NCBI RefSeq assembly: GCF_000419765.1
Contig: NZ_ATTQ01000013.1
Span: 1 to 64,000 of the forward strand
DNA length: 64,000 nt
Reading direction: 5' to 3'
From: Rhizobium mongolense USDA 1844
Lineage (GTDB): Bacteria; Pseudomonadota; Alphaproteobacteria; Rhizobiales; Rhizobiaceae
Numbering within the stretch: the first letter of the stretch is position 1; every line of letters starts with the position of its first letter. The position numbers and the translations under genes are program-made. Shown here in pieces: positions 51,766 through 61,689 of this stretch. The notes under the pieces are model-generated. The model had not been told where the DNA came from. It ran no database searches and was given only the letters and a program-made list of their open reading frames with translations.

Positions 51766-52623
51766 CTACCGCGCGCGGTATTGGCCGGGCGTCACGCCGG
51801 TGCGCGCCTTGAAATGCCGGCTGAAATGCGCCTGGTCGGCGAAACCGCATTCGAGCGCAATCTCCGCCGGCTGTCCGCCAGCCTGCAGCTTGCGCCGGGC
51901 AACGCGAATGCGGATGTCGGTGAGGAAGGCGTGCGGCGTTATGTGGAATTCCTTGCGGAAGGCGCGTATCAGATGCGCACGGCTGAGGCCCGCCACGGCG
52001 GCGAGTTCTTCAAGTCCGACATCAAAGGCGTAGTTTTCCATCAGGTAGTCACGGGCGCGCTGCACGGCCGACCGCTCCTGCGTGTCAATCGGCACGATGA
52101 TTGAACTGCCGTGATGCCGAAACATGGCCTCGAGCACAAGGAACATGCCCTGACCGGTCTCCAGCGCACCAGCCCCCGATTCCAGCGCGCGGTGCGCATC
52201 ATAAAAAGCCTCGGCAAGCCGGGGATCGTGAAGAATCTGCTTGCCGAAGGCCGGCATGCCGCTGAAGGTACGGCCCGTGACATCTTCCAGGATTTCCCGG
52301 AAGAGTGACGTATCCGGGTAGATCATCCGGTAGCGATAGCCGCCCTGGACAGGCACGCCGTCATGGATTTCGCCCGGATTGATCAGATAGAGATCGCCCG
52401 GGCCCGAGCTTTCGCGCGTGCCCCGGATCGTCGCGATCTGGCTGCCGCTTTCGATAGCGCCGATGCTGAAGGTCTCGTGGGCATGCGGCGCGAACTCATG
52501 CGTCAAGAACGTCGCGCTCAGGCATTCCATGCCGCCGAAACGGCCGTCACGCCAGAATCGCGTCGTCTCCGCTCCAGACAGCGGCATGGCCTCGGTTGCC
52601 TGTTCCTGGGAGATGTTGTCCAT
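51766..52623 (-). CDS. AraC-family transcriptional regulator
   Basis: A 285-residue protein. The N-terminal cupin-like sensor contains FAPHAHETFSIGAIESG and LYLINPGEIHDG. The C-terminal domain has two helix-turn-helix units: GLEELAAVAGLSRAHLIRAFRKE and ALECGFADQAHFSRHFKARTG. It is probably the regulator of the downstream azlCD pair, which lies on the same strand after a 68-base gap. Confidence 0.93.
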   Translation of the reverse strand: MDNISQEQATEAMPLSGAETTRFWRDGRFGGMECLSATFLTHEFAPHAHETFSIGAIESGSQIATIRGTRESSGPGDLYLINPGEIHDGVPVQGGYRYRMIYPDTSLFREILEDVTGRTFSGMPAFGKQILHDPRLAEAFYDAHRALESGAGALETGQGMFLVLEAMFRHHGSSIIVPIDTQERSAVQRARDYLMENYAFDVGLEELAAVAGLSRAHLIRAFRKEFHITPHAFLTDIRIRVARRKLQAGGQPAEIALECGFADQAHFSRHFKARTGVTPGQYRAR

Positions 52624-52670
52624 CGGCCGGATATAGCATCTTTGGGCGGCCCATTCTTGAACAAAAGTGA

Positions 52671-53378
52671 TCAGGCGATCTTGCGCGCGCTGACCTTGCC
52701 CATCGGATGCAGCGAATGAACGCGGAACGGCCCGCCTGTGCCTTCCTCGATCATCAGTGCGATGTTGGCGACGGTGACCGGCTCAGCGAGAACAGGCTCG
52801 AAGACGTTGCGCAGCGCCTGCTCGATGCGCGGCATGTCGACAAGATTGACAGGACCGGTCACAGGCATGTGGAAGCGGAACTCGTCCATCACATAGGGAT
52901 TGCCCCAGCGATGCAGGTTGGCAAACTGCGCGGCCGAAAGCCCATCCGGATCGCTGCGCTCGATCTCGGCTTCGGAAAGCGGTGCCCGGAAGCGGTCGAA
53001 ATGCTGCACGACTGCCGAAGCGAGATAGTGCATGTATTCGCAGGGGACCGACGGCACGAGGCTGAAATAATTGTGCAGGCGCGCAACCTCGATCCTTGGA
53101 ATCCTGAACGGCTGGAAGCTGCCGGAAAAGCGCATCATATCGCGCAAAAGTTGCGTTTCCGAAACATCGGGCGCAAGATGGAACGGCGCCTTCAGCACGC
53201 CATGAAAACCGTAGCGGCGCGGCACGGCAGTATGGAACGCGATCTCGTGGATGCCGATGCCGCGAATGGCTGGAGGTTCGACCATTTCGCCGGAAAAGAC
53301 GTTGCGGCCGAGCCAATTGGCCGCCACCTGGCTGAGCGGATCGCTCGGCGTAGGCGTGAAGCAAATGGCATAGCGCAT
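52671..53378 (-). CDS. DUF1045 protein (2H-type phosphodiesterase fold)
   Basis: A 235-residue protein with MRYAICFTPTPSDPLSQVAA, the PRRYGFHGVLKAPFHL segment (an H-x-T/V-type 2H motif), and FRFHMPVTGPV (second 2H site). This is the DUF1045 family often found with phosphonate genes, but none are nearby. Function in this location is unknown. Single gene. Confidence 0.85.
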   Translation of the reverse strand: MRYAICFTPTPSDPLSQVAANWLGRNVFSGEMVEPPAIRGIGIHEIAFHTAVPRRYGFHGVLKAPFHLAPDVSETQLLRDMMRFSGSFQPFRIPRIEVARLHNYFSLVPSVPCEYMHYLASAVVQHFDRFRAPLSEAEIERSDPDGLSAAQFANLHRWGNPYVMDEFRFHMPVTGPVNLVDMPRIEQALRNVFEPVLAEPVTVANIALMIEEGTGGPFRVHSLHPMGKVSARKIA

Positions 53379-53492
53379 GCAATCTCCTCCATCAATGGAA
53401 GGGCGCGCAGACGATTCCGGCGCCGTCGATGTGCAAGCAGATAGGTGATTTGCATGACAGAATAACGAAAAGCACCAGCTTCTAATTCACGT

Positions 53493-54671
53493 TTAACGTG
53501 AAGCAGCCGTGATATGGCTCGAAAACGCGAAACTTTCCGGCAGGTCGAAAGGTGCGGAACGGCCGTCAGCCATATGTACGGCAGCTTGGGCAAGACGGTG
53601 AGCAAGGCCGAAGCTGACCTTAAAGCCGCCGGTCAAGGCGATGAGCTTCGGATAAATGGGATGCGGACCGATCATCGGATCGCGGTCGATCGCCTTCGGA
53701 CGAAGGCCGGCCCAGCGCTCGACGACCGGCGCATCGCCAAGCACGGGGGCCATCTCGCGCGCCGCTTCGATCAGAACGTCGAGTTGAGCATCGGTCGTAT
53801 TGGGATTGTCAAAACGGTCCTCGCTGGTGCTGCCGATCGCAGCATGGCCGCCCTCATGAGCAATGATATAAAGGCCGTCGCGGAAGATGGTCGGAAAGGC
53901 GGGATCGATCTCGGCCTTCAACAGCGCCGCCTGCCCCTTGACTGGTTGGCCGAGCGGCCTTTCCAATCCGGGCGTGAACCGCTGCAAAAGCGGAAATGAC
54001 TGGTGACCTGCCGCGACGATGCAGCGGCCAAAGGCAATTGTTGTCCCACCGGCGTCGGCGATCCCGCGTTCCGGTTCGAGCCCGCCAACTGCAGTGTTCT
54101 CGACAATGCTCACACGCTTTGCCTGCCTCAGAAAGGCGACAAGAGCGGCGACCAGCGTGCGGGGTGCGACGCGGGCAGCGAGCGTGTCGTGCACGAAGCC
54201 GCTCGCACCGGCGGCAGGGTCGATCCAGCCTGCAACCGGTGGAGCATCTGCGACATGCCAATGGAAGCTGCGGCCGTGCCGATGCCAATGTGTTTCGGCA
54301 TCGGCGGAATGGGTAAGCGCGATCTTGCGCAGATGCGGCTTCGGCAGCGGGATGATGCGGCCGGAGCGGCGGTAGCCGGTGGAAAGGCCGGTGGCAGCTT
54401 CGATCGCAGCGATCTCGGGTTCGAGGGAAACCAGCGCATCGAACTGGAACTGCTTCTTGGCATTCCATTTGTCCGGCAAATGCGGCATCAGCGCCCCGAG
54501 CAGCCCGCCGCTTGCACCCTGCCCCAATTCGCCGGCATCGACGAGGAGCGTGTCGATGCCAAGCCGCTCGGCATGAACCGCCGCCCACAGCCCCATGATG
54601 CCGCCGCCGGCAATCAGCAGGGTGACGGACGATTGACCGGAGGAGATGACCGCACTATCGGCTTTAGGCAT
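53493..54671 (-). CDS. FAD-dependent oxidoreductase (MnmC oxidase-like, split)
   Basis: A 392-residue DAO-type enzyme with the FAD-binding GGGIMGLWAAVHAERLG (about 22-38) and C-terminal GFKVSFGLAHRLAQA. Its start shares bases with the start of the divergent mnmD-like gene (CATG, 54669-54672). The pairing suggests it is the oxidase half of the MnmC pair, acting on cmnm5s2U in tRNA. This is inferred from context because the DAO family is broad; glycine or amino-acid oxidase is an alternative. Confidence 0.75.
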   Translation of the reverse strand: MPKADSAVISSGQSSVTLLIAGGGIMGLWAAVHAERLGIDTLLVDAGELGQGASGGLLGALMPHLPDKWNAKKQFQFDALVSLEPEIAAIEAATGLSTGYRRSGRIIPLPKPHLRKIALTHSADAETHWHRHGRSFHWHVADAPPVAGWIDPAAGASGFVHDTLAARVAPRTLVAALVAFLRQAKRVSIVENTAVGGLEPERGIADAGGTTIAFGRCIVAAGHQSFPLLQRFTPGLERPLGQPVKGQAALLKAEIDPAFPTIFRDGLYIIAHEGGHAAIGSTSEDRFDNPNTTDAQLDVLIEAAREMAPVLGDAPVVERWAGLRPKAIDRDPMIGPHPIYPKLIALTGGFKVSFGLAHRLAQAAVHMADGRSAPFDLPESFAFSSHITAASR

Positions 54672-55386
54672 GACAGAGATTGATCCCGATCAGATTGGCA
54701 GCACGAGCCAGCCGCTCGAATGGCGCGACGGCGATATGCCCTATTCGCAGGCCTTTGGCGACCATTTTTATTGCCAGACGGACGGGCGGCTCGAATGCGG
54801 TCACGTCTTTCTGGCGGGCAACGGCCTGCCGGAACGGTGGACCGGCAAGGACAATTTCCGCATTGGAGAGTTGGGGTTCGGCACCGGGCTGAACTTCGCG
54901 GAAACCTGGCGGCAATGGAAAGCGCATCGCCAAAGTGGCCAACATCTGAATTTCATTTCCTTCGAGCTTTACCCGATGCGCCCGCAGGAGATCGATCGCG
55001 CACTTTCGCACTGGCCGCAAATCGATGCCGAGCGGCAGGCGCTGACGGTGCTGTGGCCCGGCCAGCCGCAAGGCACCGTGACGCTTGCATTGGACGAGCA
55101 GACGACCTTGAGCGTTGTCTGCGGCCCGGCAATCGATGGCGTTGCGGCCGCCGAACCCGGCTTTGATGCCTGGTATCTCGATGGTTTCGCGCCGTCGCGC
55201 AACGCCGACATGTGGTCGGAAGAGCTGATGCGGCTCATCTGCGAGAAGACCCTCTCTGGAGGAAGCTTCGCGACCTATGCCGCGGCAGGCTTCGTCAGGC
55301 GCAATCTGATGGCCGCGGGATTTGCGGTCGAGCGGCGCAAGGGTTTCGCCGGCAAGCGCGAGATGCTCTGCGGCGTAAAAGCCTAA
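54670..55386 (+). CDS. mnmD: tRNA methyltransferase MnmD (MnmC N-terminal half)
   Basis: A 238-residue SAM-dependent methyltransferase with LEWRDGDMPYSQAFGDHFYC near the start, GELGFGTGLNFAETW (SAM site), FISFELYPM and YLDGFAPSRNADMW. It methylates nm5s2U in the tRNA wobble position. ATG 54670 overlaps the divergent oxidase start, so both share a minimal promoter region or are transcribed from within each other. Confidence 0.9.
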   Translation: MTEIDPDQIGSTSQPLEWRDGDMPYSQAFGDHFYCQTDGRLECGHVFLAGNGLPERWTGKDNFRIGELGFGTGLNFAETWRQWKAHRQSGQHLNFISFELYPMRPQEIDRALSHWPQIDAERQALTVLWPGQPQGTVTLALDEQTTLSVVCGPAIDGVAAAEPGFDAWYLDGFAPSRNADMWSEELMRLICEKTLSGGSFATYAAAGFVRRNLMAAGFAVERRKGFAGKREMLCGVKA

Positions 55387-58300
55387 AGGCCTGAGCGGCC
55401 GGGCAACTGCGCGCTCTTGCCGAGCCAGAGCTGGATTTTCTCTTCCAGCAGTTCGGGGCTGATCGGCTTCGACATGTAATCGTCCATGCCGGCGTCGAGG
55501 CAGAGCTCGCGATCGCTTTCGAGCGCATGCGCCGTCACGCCGATGATCGGCACGCGGTGGCCCTGCCCGCGCTCTCGGACACGGATCGCGCGGGTCGCGT
55601 CGTGGCCGTTCATCACCGGCATCGAGACGTCCATCATGATGATCCGCGGCGCATGGCTTTCCCAGGCGTTGACCGCCTCCTGGCCGTTGTTGACGACGAG
55701 GAAACTCAGGCCGGTGCCCTGCAGGATCTGCGTGAAGACGATCTGGTTGACCTCGTTGTCCTCGGCGACGAGCACATCGAGGAAGGCAGTCTTGCGCTGT
55801 TCGGAGGGCGGCGCCGTAGAAGGCTCCGGTTCCCTCATCTCGGTTTCTGCCTGCAGGCGGGCGATTTCGGCTGCAGAAGCCTGCTTCACGCGGCTTGCGC
55901 GCATGACCTCGACGATCGTGTTGCGCAGAAGGTTGGCGCGGGCCGGCTTCATCAGATGCGCATGGCCGTTGAGGGCTGCGAACTCTCTCTCCGTGCCGGA
56001 GATATCCATTGAGGTCAAAAAGATGATCGGCAGGCTCTCGAAGCGGGCGTCGGCCCTGAGCCTGAGGGCGACTTCCGCACCGTTGATCTCCGGCATGTGA
56101 TAGTCGAGCACCAGGGCATCGACCTGGACGCCGATCTGGTGTGCAGCCTCAAGGATGGCAATGCCGGTCCTGCCGTCTTCCGCAGCCACGCCGTCAAAAC
56201 CCCAAAGCGACAGCTGCTCGGAAAGAATGCGGCGGTTCACCTCGTTGTCGTCGATGACGAGCACACGTGCGCCACGTACATTGACGGGCAGCGGCTTGGG
56301 ATCGAGGCGGGCGGCAGCGATGGCGAAGGGCAGATTGACGGTGAAGACCGAGCCCTTGCCCGGTTCGCTCTCGGCGTTGACGTAGCCGCCAAACAGATCG
56401 ACCAGACCGGCAGTGATGGCAAGACCAAGGCCGGTACCCTCGTGGCGCCGCGTCGAAGAGGAATCGACCTGCGAGAATTTGTCGAAGACCGATTGCAGTT
56501 TGTCTGGCGGGATGCCGATGCCGGTATCCTCGATCCTGATCGCGACCATGACCTCGCCGTCCGAGCCGGGCCGGAAACCGATATCGACGAAGACATGCCC
56601 CTTCTCGGTGAACTTGACGGCGTTGCCGACGAGGTTTGTGACGATCTGGCGAAACCGCCCGGCATCGCCGATGATGGCGGCAGGCAGGTTCGGATCGGCA
56701 CGCACGAGAAGCTCGAGATCCTTCTCCGCCGCGGGCGAAGAAAGCAGCGTCGCGACATCCTCGACCGCTTCCACCGGATCGAAGGCCGCCTTGCGCAGCG
56801 TCATCTGTCCGGCATCGATCTTCGAGAAGTCCAGAATGTCGTTGATGATCGTCAAAAGCGCGTTGCCGGACTTGACGATGATGTCGATGAAGGTCTTTTG
56901 CCGCGCGTCAAGATCGGTCTTCGCCATGAGCTCGGCCATGCCGAGCACGCCGTTCATCGGGGTGCGGATTTCATGGCTCATATTGGCGAGAAATTCCGAC
57001 TTGGCGCGATCGGCAGCTTCAGCCCGTGCCAGAAGCCTCTCAAGCTCTTCCTCGCGCTCTTTCATTTCGGTGACGTCGGTGAAGAGCGCGACCCAATGGC
57101 CGCGCTCGCTGATCGTCGCCTCCATGTTCACCCAGCGCTCTCCGGCCACATGGAAGACAGTGGCGATCGGCTGCTTCGCAGCGATGTTCGTACGCCAATA
57201 GTGCAACACCTCGGCGGCGGTGCCCTTGAAGTCGCCGCGATCGGCGCAGAAATTGAAGAGGTCGATCCAGCCGCGGCCCGCAACGAGGTATTCCGGCGGA
57301 ATGCGTAGGACTTGCGAAAGCGCATCGTTGGAGAGCTTGATGATGCCGTCCTGTACGATCGTCAGGCCTTGCGGCATGGCCCGCGTCGCATCCCGCATCA
57401 ATTCGCCGAGATGCTCCAGGGCAGCGCGCGCTTCATGGATTTCCTTCTCGCTCGCGCGAATGGCGCTCATATCGGAATAGGAGAGCAGAATGCGGTCGTT
57501 CGAGATGCGGCGGCTGTCGAAGACAATCGATTTGCCGCCCGACCAGCTGAGTTCGATCGGCTCCTGCTCCCCATCCGAACCGAAATGGCGCTGGCGCTCC
57601 GCCAGGATCTCTTCCGGGCTGTGCTCGTAGCCATAGCGCCCGAGTTCACAATTGCGGCGGATGACATCGATGAACGGCCGGCCGTCAAAACGATCGTCAG
57701 GCGGCAGATCACAGATCGTGTAGAATTCGTCGTTTATGTAGAGGATATCGAGATTGTTATCGAGGATCAGCACGCCGACCGGCAGCGAACGCAGGATGTT
57801 TTCAATGTCGCGATGCAGGATTTCGGCATGCTTCTGCGCCTCGATCAGCTTTGCTTCACGCTCCTTGAGCGGAGAGATGTCCGAAAAAGAGCCGACGACA
57901 TAGACCTTACCGTCCGGCGTCTGGACGCGATTGACGCGCGTCAAGATCGGATAAACTGTTCCGTCCGTGCTTGGCAGCTTACCTTCGACCTCCGTGAGCG
58001 AGCCGTCCTTGAGCGCCAGAGCGTTTTCCTCATAGATGCTGGCGCCACTCTCCTCGCCGAACATCTCAAACTCTGTGAGGCCAAGCACCCTCGACCGGAC
58101 ATGGCCGGTGAAGGTCTCGTAATACTGGTTGGCATAGACGAGGCGGTGCTGTTCATTACGCGCGAAGGCGGCGACCGGCAGATCTTCCATGATGGTCCGC
58201 AGGAGATCGAGCTCATTCACGCTCTCGTGCCATCCGGTTTCAGCGTGCGATGCTTTGCCTCCGTTTCGATAGGCCGAATTGACGATCAGCGGGCGGCCGT

Positions 58301-58811
58301 CGTCAGCGAAAATGCCGACCGGATAATCGAGTTTTTCCAGCGTCGCACGGACGCGCTCGAAATCGGCGAGCAAAGCCTGATCCGGCCCCGAGAGAACCGG
58401 TCGGCGGGGCTGCGCGCGCGTCTCGAAGATACCGAGAACATAGGCCCGGTCTTCCGACGGCATGAAGCTCTCGATCCGGACGCGCTCATGCTCGGTTCCG
58501 GCAGCATCGAAGCAGATGGCGGTTTCTTCGGTGCCGAAGACGAGCGCGCGGCGCTCCTTGTCTTCACGCTCTTCCTCTTCGGCACGATCGAGAATTTCAC
58601 GGGTCCGGCGGCCGATGAAATCGGAAATTTCCCTGCCGAAGAAGCGGGCATAGGTTTCGTTGACGGCAACGTAGCGAAGCTCGCTGTTCTTGACATAGGC
58701 AGGCGTATCCAGATCTGCGATCCGGCTGCATGCCAGTTCGAGAAGGTCCCCGCTCGATGTCAAAAGATGTCGCCTCGCTGCCAGGAGAAGGAGTTTTGTT
58801 CTGGCATCCAC
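55383..58811 (-). CDS. hybrid sensor histidine kinase with PAS and two REC domains
   Basis: A 1142-residue cytosolic-looking sensor. It has four or five PAS segments in residues about 15-590 (NSELRYVAVNETYARFFG; QHRLVYANQYYETFTG; DILYINDEFYTICDL), a HisKA box with FLANMSHEIRTPMNG (His613), an HATPase with NAVKFTEKG and TGIGIPP, and two receiver domains (LVLDYHMPEING, Asp about 902; IMMDVSMPVMNGHDA, Asp about 1060). There is no transmembrane segment. GTG is the start. The signal and output are unknown. It converges with mnmD by a few bases. Confidence 0.93.
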   Translation of the reverse strand: MDARTKLLLLAARRHLLTSSGDLLELACSRIADLDTPAYVKNSELRYVAVNETYARFFGREISDFIGRRTREILDRAEEEEREDKERRALVFGTEETAICFDAAGTEHERVRIESFMPSEDRAYVLGIFETRAQPRRPVLSGPDQALLADFERVRATLEKLDYPVGIFADDGRPLIVNSAYRNGGKASHAETGWHESVNELDLLRTIMEDLPVAAFARNEQHRLVYANQYYETFTGHVRSRVLGLTEFEMFGEESGASIYEENALALKDGSLTEVEGKLPSTDGTVYPILTRVNRVQTPDGKVYVVGSFSDISPLKEREAKLIEAQKHAEILHRDIENILRSLPVGVLILDNNLDILYINDEFYTICDLPPDDRFDGRPFIDVIRRNCELGRYGYEHSPEEILAERQRHFGSDGEQEPIELSWSGGKSIVFDSRRISNDRILLSYSDMSAIRASEKEIHEARAALEHLGELMRDATRAMPQGLTIVQDGIIKLSNDALSQVLRIPPEYLVAGRGWIDLFNFCADRGDFKGTAAEVLHYWRTNIAAKQPIATVFHVAGERWVNMEATISERGHWVALFTDVTEMKEREEELERLLARAEAADRAKSEFLANMSHEIRTPMNGVLGMAELMAKTDLDARQKTFIDIIVKSGNALLTIINDILDFSKIDAGQMTLRKAAFDPVEAVEDVATLLSSPAAEKDLELLVRADPNLPAAIIGDAGRFRQIVTNLVGNAVKFTEKGHVFVDIGFRPGSDGEVMVAIRIEDTGIGIPPDKLQSVFDKFSQVDSSSTRRHEGTGLGLAITAGLVDLFGGYVNAESEPGKGSVFTVNLPFAIAAARLDPKPLPVNVRGARVLVIDDNEVNRRILSEQLSLWGFDGVAAEDGRTGIAILEAAHQIGVQVDALVLDYHMPEINGAEVALRLRADARFESLPIIFLTSMDISGTEREFAALNGHAHLMKPARANLLRNTIVEVMRASRVKQASAAEIARLQAETEMREPEPSTAPPSEQRKTAFLDVLVAEDNEVNQIVFTQILQGTGLSFLVVNNGQEAVNAWESHAPRIIMMDVSMPVMNGHDATRAIRVRERGQGHRVPIIGVTAHALESDRELCLDAGMDDYMSKPISPELLEEKIQLWLGKSAQLPGRSGL

Positions 58812-59014
58812 TATAGTGTAAGCCGTTTAACAAGGTTTTAACCATGACACGTTCCGGAAATCTGACCCCGGAACAACAAGTTCGGCCCAAGAGTATCAGG
58901 AACTATGCTATAATCTCCCACGTTGTAAGACTGAACTCGATCAGTTGGCCGCGTTTCGCCACGGTTTCTCCTGACGGCTTCAAGAAACAAGTTCGTCTAT
59001 GAAAGGAGACGATC

Positions 59015-59446
59015 ATGTCCGTACTTCACAAAAGCATGGCGGCGGGCTTGATGGCGTTGACTTTGACTGGCACCTCCCTCATTCCGGCAACGCCGGCGGA
59101 CGCCCGTTCGCGACGCGATGCCTTTTGGGGCGGTGTTGCGGCCGGAGCAATCGGCGGCATCCTGCTCTCGCAGGCTGCGCGTCCCTACCCTGGCTACGGC
59201 TATTATTATCCCGGACCTTACTATGGAGCCGACTCCGGACCTTATTACGGAGCCTACTATAGACCGTACTACAGGCCTTACTACAGGCCGTATCCGGTCT
59301 ATCGGAGCTACTACCGGCCTTACTATCGCTCCTACTATCGGCCTTACCCGGCCTATTACCGCAATTATGGATATTGCGGTGTGGAGCGGCGCTACGATCA
59401 CCGAGCGGACGTATGGGTCAGAGTTCGGGTCTGCCCCGGCTATTAA
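59015..59446 (+). CDS. secreted tyrosine- and proline-rich repeat protein
   Basis: A 143-residue protein. A signal peptide (residues 1-30, ending PATPADA) is followed by a glycine-rich helix (FWGGVAAGAIGGILLSQA), then about 80 residues of YYRPYYRPY-type repeats, and a C-terminal pair of cysteines (CGVERR and VCPGY). It is probably an outer-surface or periplasmic protein. The repeat makes the length variable between strains. Not recognised as a characterised protein. Upstream spacing and a GAAAGGAG site support ATG 59015. Confidence 0.75.
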   Translation: MSVLHKSMAAGLMALTLTGTSLIPATPADARSRRDAFWGGVAAGAIGGILLSQAARPYPGYGYYYPGPYYGADSGPYYGAYYRPYYRPYYRPYPVYRSYYRPYYRSYYRPYPAYYRNYGYCGVERRYDHRADVWVRVRVCPGY

Positions 59447-59780
59447 GGAACATGAGTGCGGCACGCCGCCGCTCGTTCAGGCGGCGGCGCAGCACCTTTC
59501 TCTCGGTCGTCTCTTGACTTTCAACCTGAACTAGACCAAATGCAGGCCAGCTTTCACCTTCCGGCCGCCGCGTGAGCTGCCCCTGCGAAAAAAGACAAAC
59601 GCAAGAAGAAGGATAAAAGCGCATTTCATAGAATGCCGCGATCCCAAGTGCGGCCAGAAGCGCTGGAAAGTTTTTCCAACAAACAAGTTCCCACTTCACG
59701 CGGGGTTCTTGACGCCAGAATGATACCGGACCGCATGGTGTGATCCGGCACATCGTTTCGGCGCCCCGAAAGGTTATGAC
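59447..59780. other. intergenic with GC hairpin
   Basis: It contains a 7-bp hairpin at 59464-59486 (CGCCGCC / GGCGGCG) after the Tyr-rich gene, without a T-run, so at best a weak terminator. The helicase promoter and a GAAAGG ribosome site lie at the right end. Confidence 0.4.
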
Positions 59781-61436
59781 TTGACTAATTTTGAATCGCT
59801 TGGTGTCTCCAAGCCGATCGTCGCCACGCTTTTTCAGCTCGGCATTGAAACGCCAACGCCCATTCAGGCGCAGGCAATCCCTCTTCTCCTCGAAGGCCGC
59901 GATCTGATCGGCCTCGCCCAGACCGGCACTGGCAAGACGGCTGCCTTCGGCCTGCCGCTCATTGAAAAACTGCTCGCCGATGACAAGCGTCCCGACAACC
60001 GCACGACGCGTACGCTCATCCTCGCTCCGACCCGCGAGCTGGTGAACCAGATCGCCGAGAACCTCAAGAACTTCGTCCGCAAATCGGCGCTGCGCATCAA
60101 TGTCGTTGTCGGGGGCGTCTCCATCAACAAGCAGCAGCTGCAGCTCGAACGCGGCACCGACATTCTCGTCGCGACACCCGGCCGCCTCCTCGACCTCGTC
60201 AACCGCCGCGCCATCACGCTGACGACGGTGCGCTATCTCGTGCTCGACGAAGCCGACCAGATGCTCGATCTCGGCTTCGTGCATGATCTGCGCAAGATCG
60301 CCAAGCTCGTTCCGAAGCGCCGCCAGACGATGCTCTTTTCTGCAACCATGCCAAAGGCGATCGCCGATCTTGCGGGCGAATACCTGACCGATCCGATCAA
60401 AGTGGAAGTGACGCCCCCCGGCAAGGCTGCGGACAAGGTTGAACAGTACGTCCACTTCGTCGGCGGCAAGAATGACAAGACGGAACTGCTGAAGAAGTCG
60501 CTTTCAGAAAATCCGGATGGCCGCGCGATCGTGTTCCTGCGCACCAAGCACGGCGCCGAAAAGCTGATGAAGCATCTCGATCACGTCGGCTATTCGGTCG
60601 CGTCCATCCACGGCAACAAGAGCCAGGGCCAGCGCGAGCGCGCCCTGAAATCATTCCGTGACGGCGGCATCAAGACTCTGATCGCAACCGACGTTGCCGC
60701 CCGCGGCATCGATATTCCGGCTGTCAGCCATGTGTTCAACTACGATCTGCCGGAAGTGCCGGATGCCTATGTGCACCGCATCGGCCGCACGGCTCGCGCC
60801 GGCCGCGACGGCATCGCTATCGCCTTCTGCGCGCCGGATGAGGCACGCCTGCTGCGCGATATCGAAAGGCTGATGGGCATCGAGATCATCGTTGCCAGCG
60901 GCGAACCGCCGGCAGACATGCGCGCGGCTCCGCGCCGCGGCAACGGCAACGGCAACAACCGCAATCGCGGCGGCCAGGGCCGTGGTGGCGAAGGTCGCGG
61001 CGATGGCCGTCCGGGTGAACAGCGCTCCGGCAATCGCCAGGACCGCCGTCCGCGCCGCGAAGGCGAAGCAGGCGAGGTCCGCGCGAACAACGAGGAACGC
61101 CGCGAGCGCCGTCCGCGTCCCGAGCGCCAGACTGCCCGCAACGAGGACTTCCGCGGCCAGCGCCGCGGTGAAGCGACACCCCAGGGACCGGACAACGATC
61201 TCGTATCGACCTCGGATTTCCGACCGGCCAAGAAGCCGCAACAGCGCCCGCACGGCAGCGCCGATGCGAACCGCCATCATCCCGGCGGCGCCCGTAACGC
61301 GCACGGTCGCCCTGGCCGCAAGCATGGTGAGGATCGCGGCCAGCAGGCTCACGGTGAGCACCGTCAGGACGGCTCTGGCGGCATACGTCGCAAAGGCCCC
61401 CGCAACGGCGGCGGCCAGCGTCGCGAACAGGCTTGA
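59781..61436 (+). CDS. rhlE: DEAD-box RNA helicase (RhlE type)
   Basis: A 551-residue helicase. The Q motif (IQAQAIPLLLEG), motif I AQTGTGKT, PTRELV, VATPGR, DEAD in VLDEADQML, SAT and HRIGRTARAGR are all present in residues 1-370. The C-terminal 180 residues are basic, Gly/Arg-rich and low complexity (NRGGQGRGGEGRGDGR), suited to RNA binding. TTG 59781 is the start, with GAAAGG upstream; ATG 59775 is followed at once by a stop. Role in ribosome or mRNA metabolism, especially in the cold. Confidence 0.93.
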   Translation: MTNFESLGVSKPIVATLFQLGIETPTPIQAQAIPLLLEGRDLIGLAQTGTGKTAAFGLPLIEKLLADDKRPDNRTTRTLILAPTRELVNQIAENLKNFVRKSALRINVVVGGVSINKQQLQLERGTDILVATPGRLLDLVNRRAITLTTVRYLVLDEADQMLDLGFVHDLRKIAKLVPKRRQTMLFSATMPKAIADLAGEYLTDPIKVEVTPPGKAADKVEQYVHFVGGKNDKTELLKKSLSENPDGRAIVFLRTKHGAEKLMKHLDHVGYSVASIHGNKSQGQRERALKSFRDGGIKTLIATDVAARGIDIPAVSHVFNYDLPEVPDAYVHRIGRTARAGRDGIAIAFCAPDEARLLRDIERLMGIEIIVASGEPPADMRAAPRRGNGNGNNRNRGGQGRGGEGRGDGRPGEQRSGNRQDRRPRREGEAGEVRANNEERRERRPRPERQTARNEDFRGQRRGEATPQGPDNDLVSTSDFRPAKKPQQRPHGSADANRHHPGGARNAHGRPGRKHGEDRGQQAHGEHRQDGSGGIRRKGPRNGGGQRREQA

Positions 61437-61451
61437 ATGCAGAACTGAACG

Positions 61452-61479
61452 AGGCCGGGTATCTTCCGGCCTTTTTTTG
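61452..61479 (+). terminator. rho-independent terminator after helicase
   Basis: Seven-pair stem AGGCCGG (61452-61458) and CCGGCCT (61466-61472) with a seven-base loop, then a T run. It lies 16 bases after the helicase stop. Confidence 0.9.
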
Positions 61480-61689
61480 CTTTAAGCATAGGTGAACGGC
61501 TTACCCCGGCGAGACGGTCTAAAAGGACTGCGCGCCGGGAACATGTGAATACTATCGCAATCCGCATTGCTATTTTCCGGGCATATCTGCCGATCTTAGC
61601 AGTTCCGTTTGCATGCCAGCGCCTCGCGACACTGGCCCTCATTGAGTGCATTCAACGACAGACTGCCTATTCAATAAGAGAGATAGACC

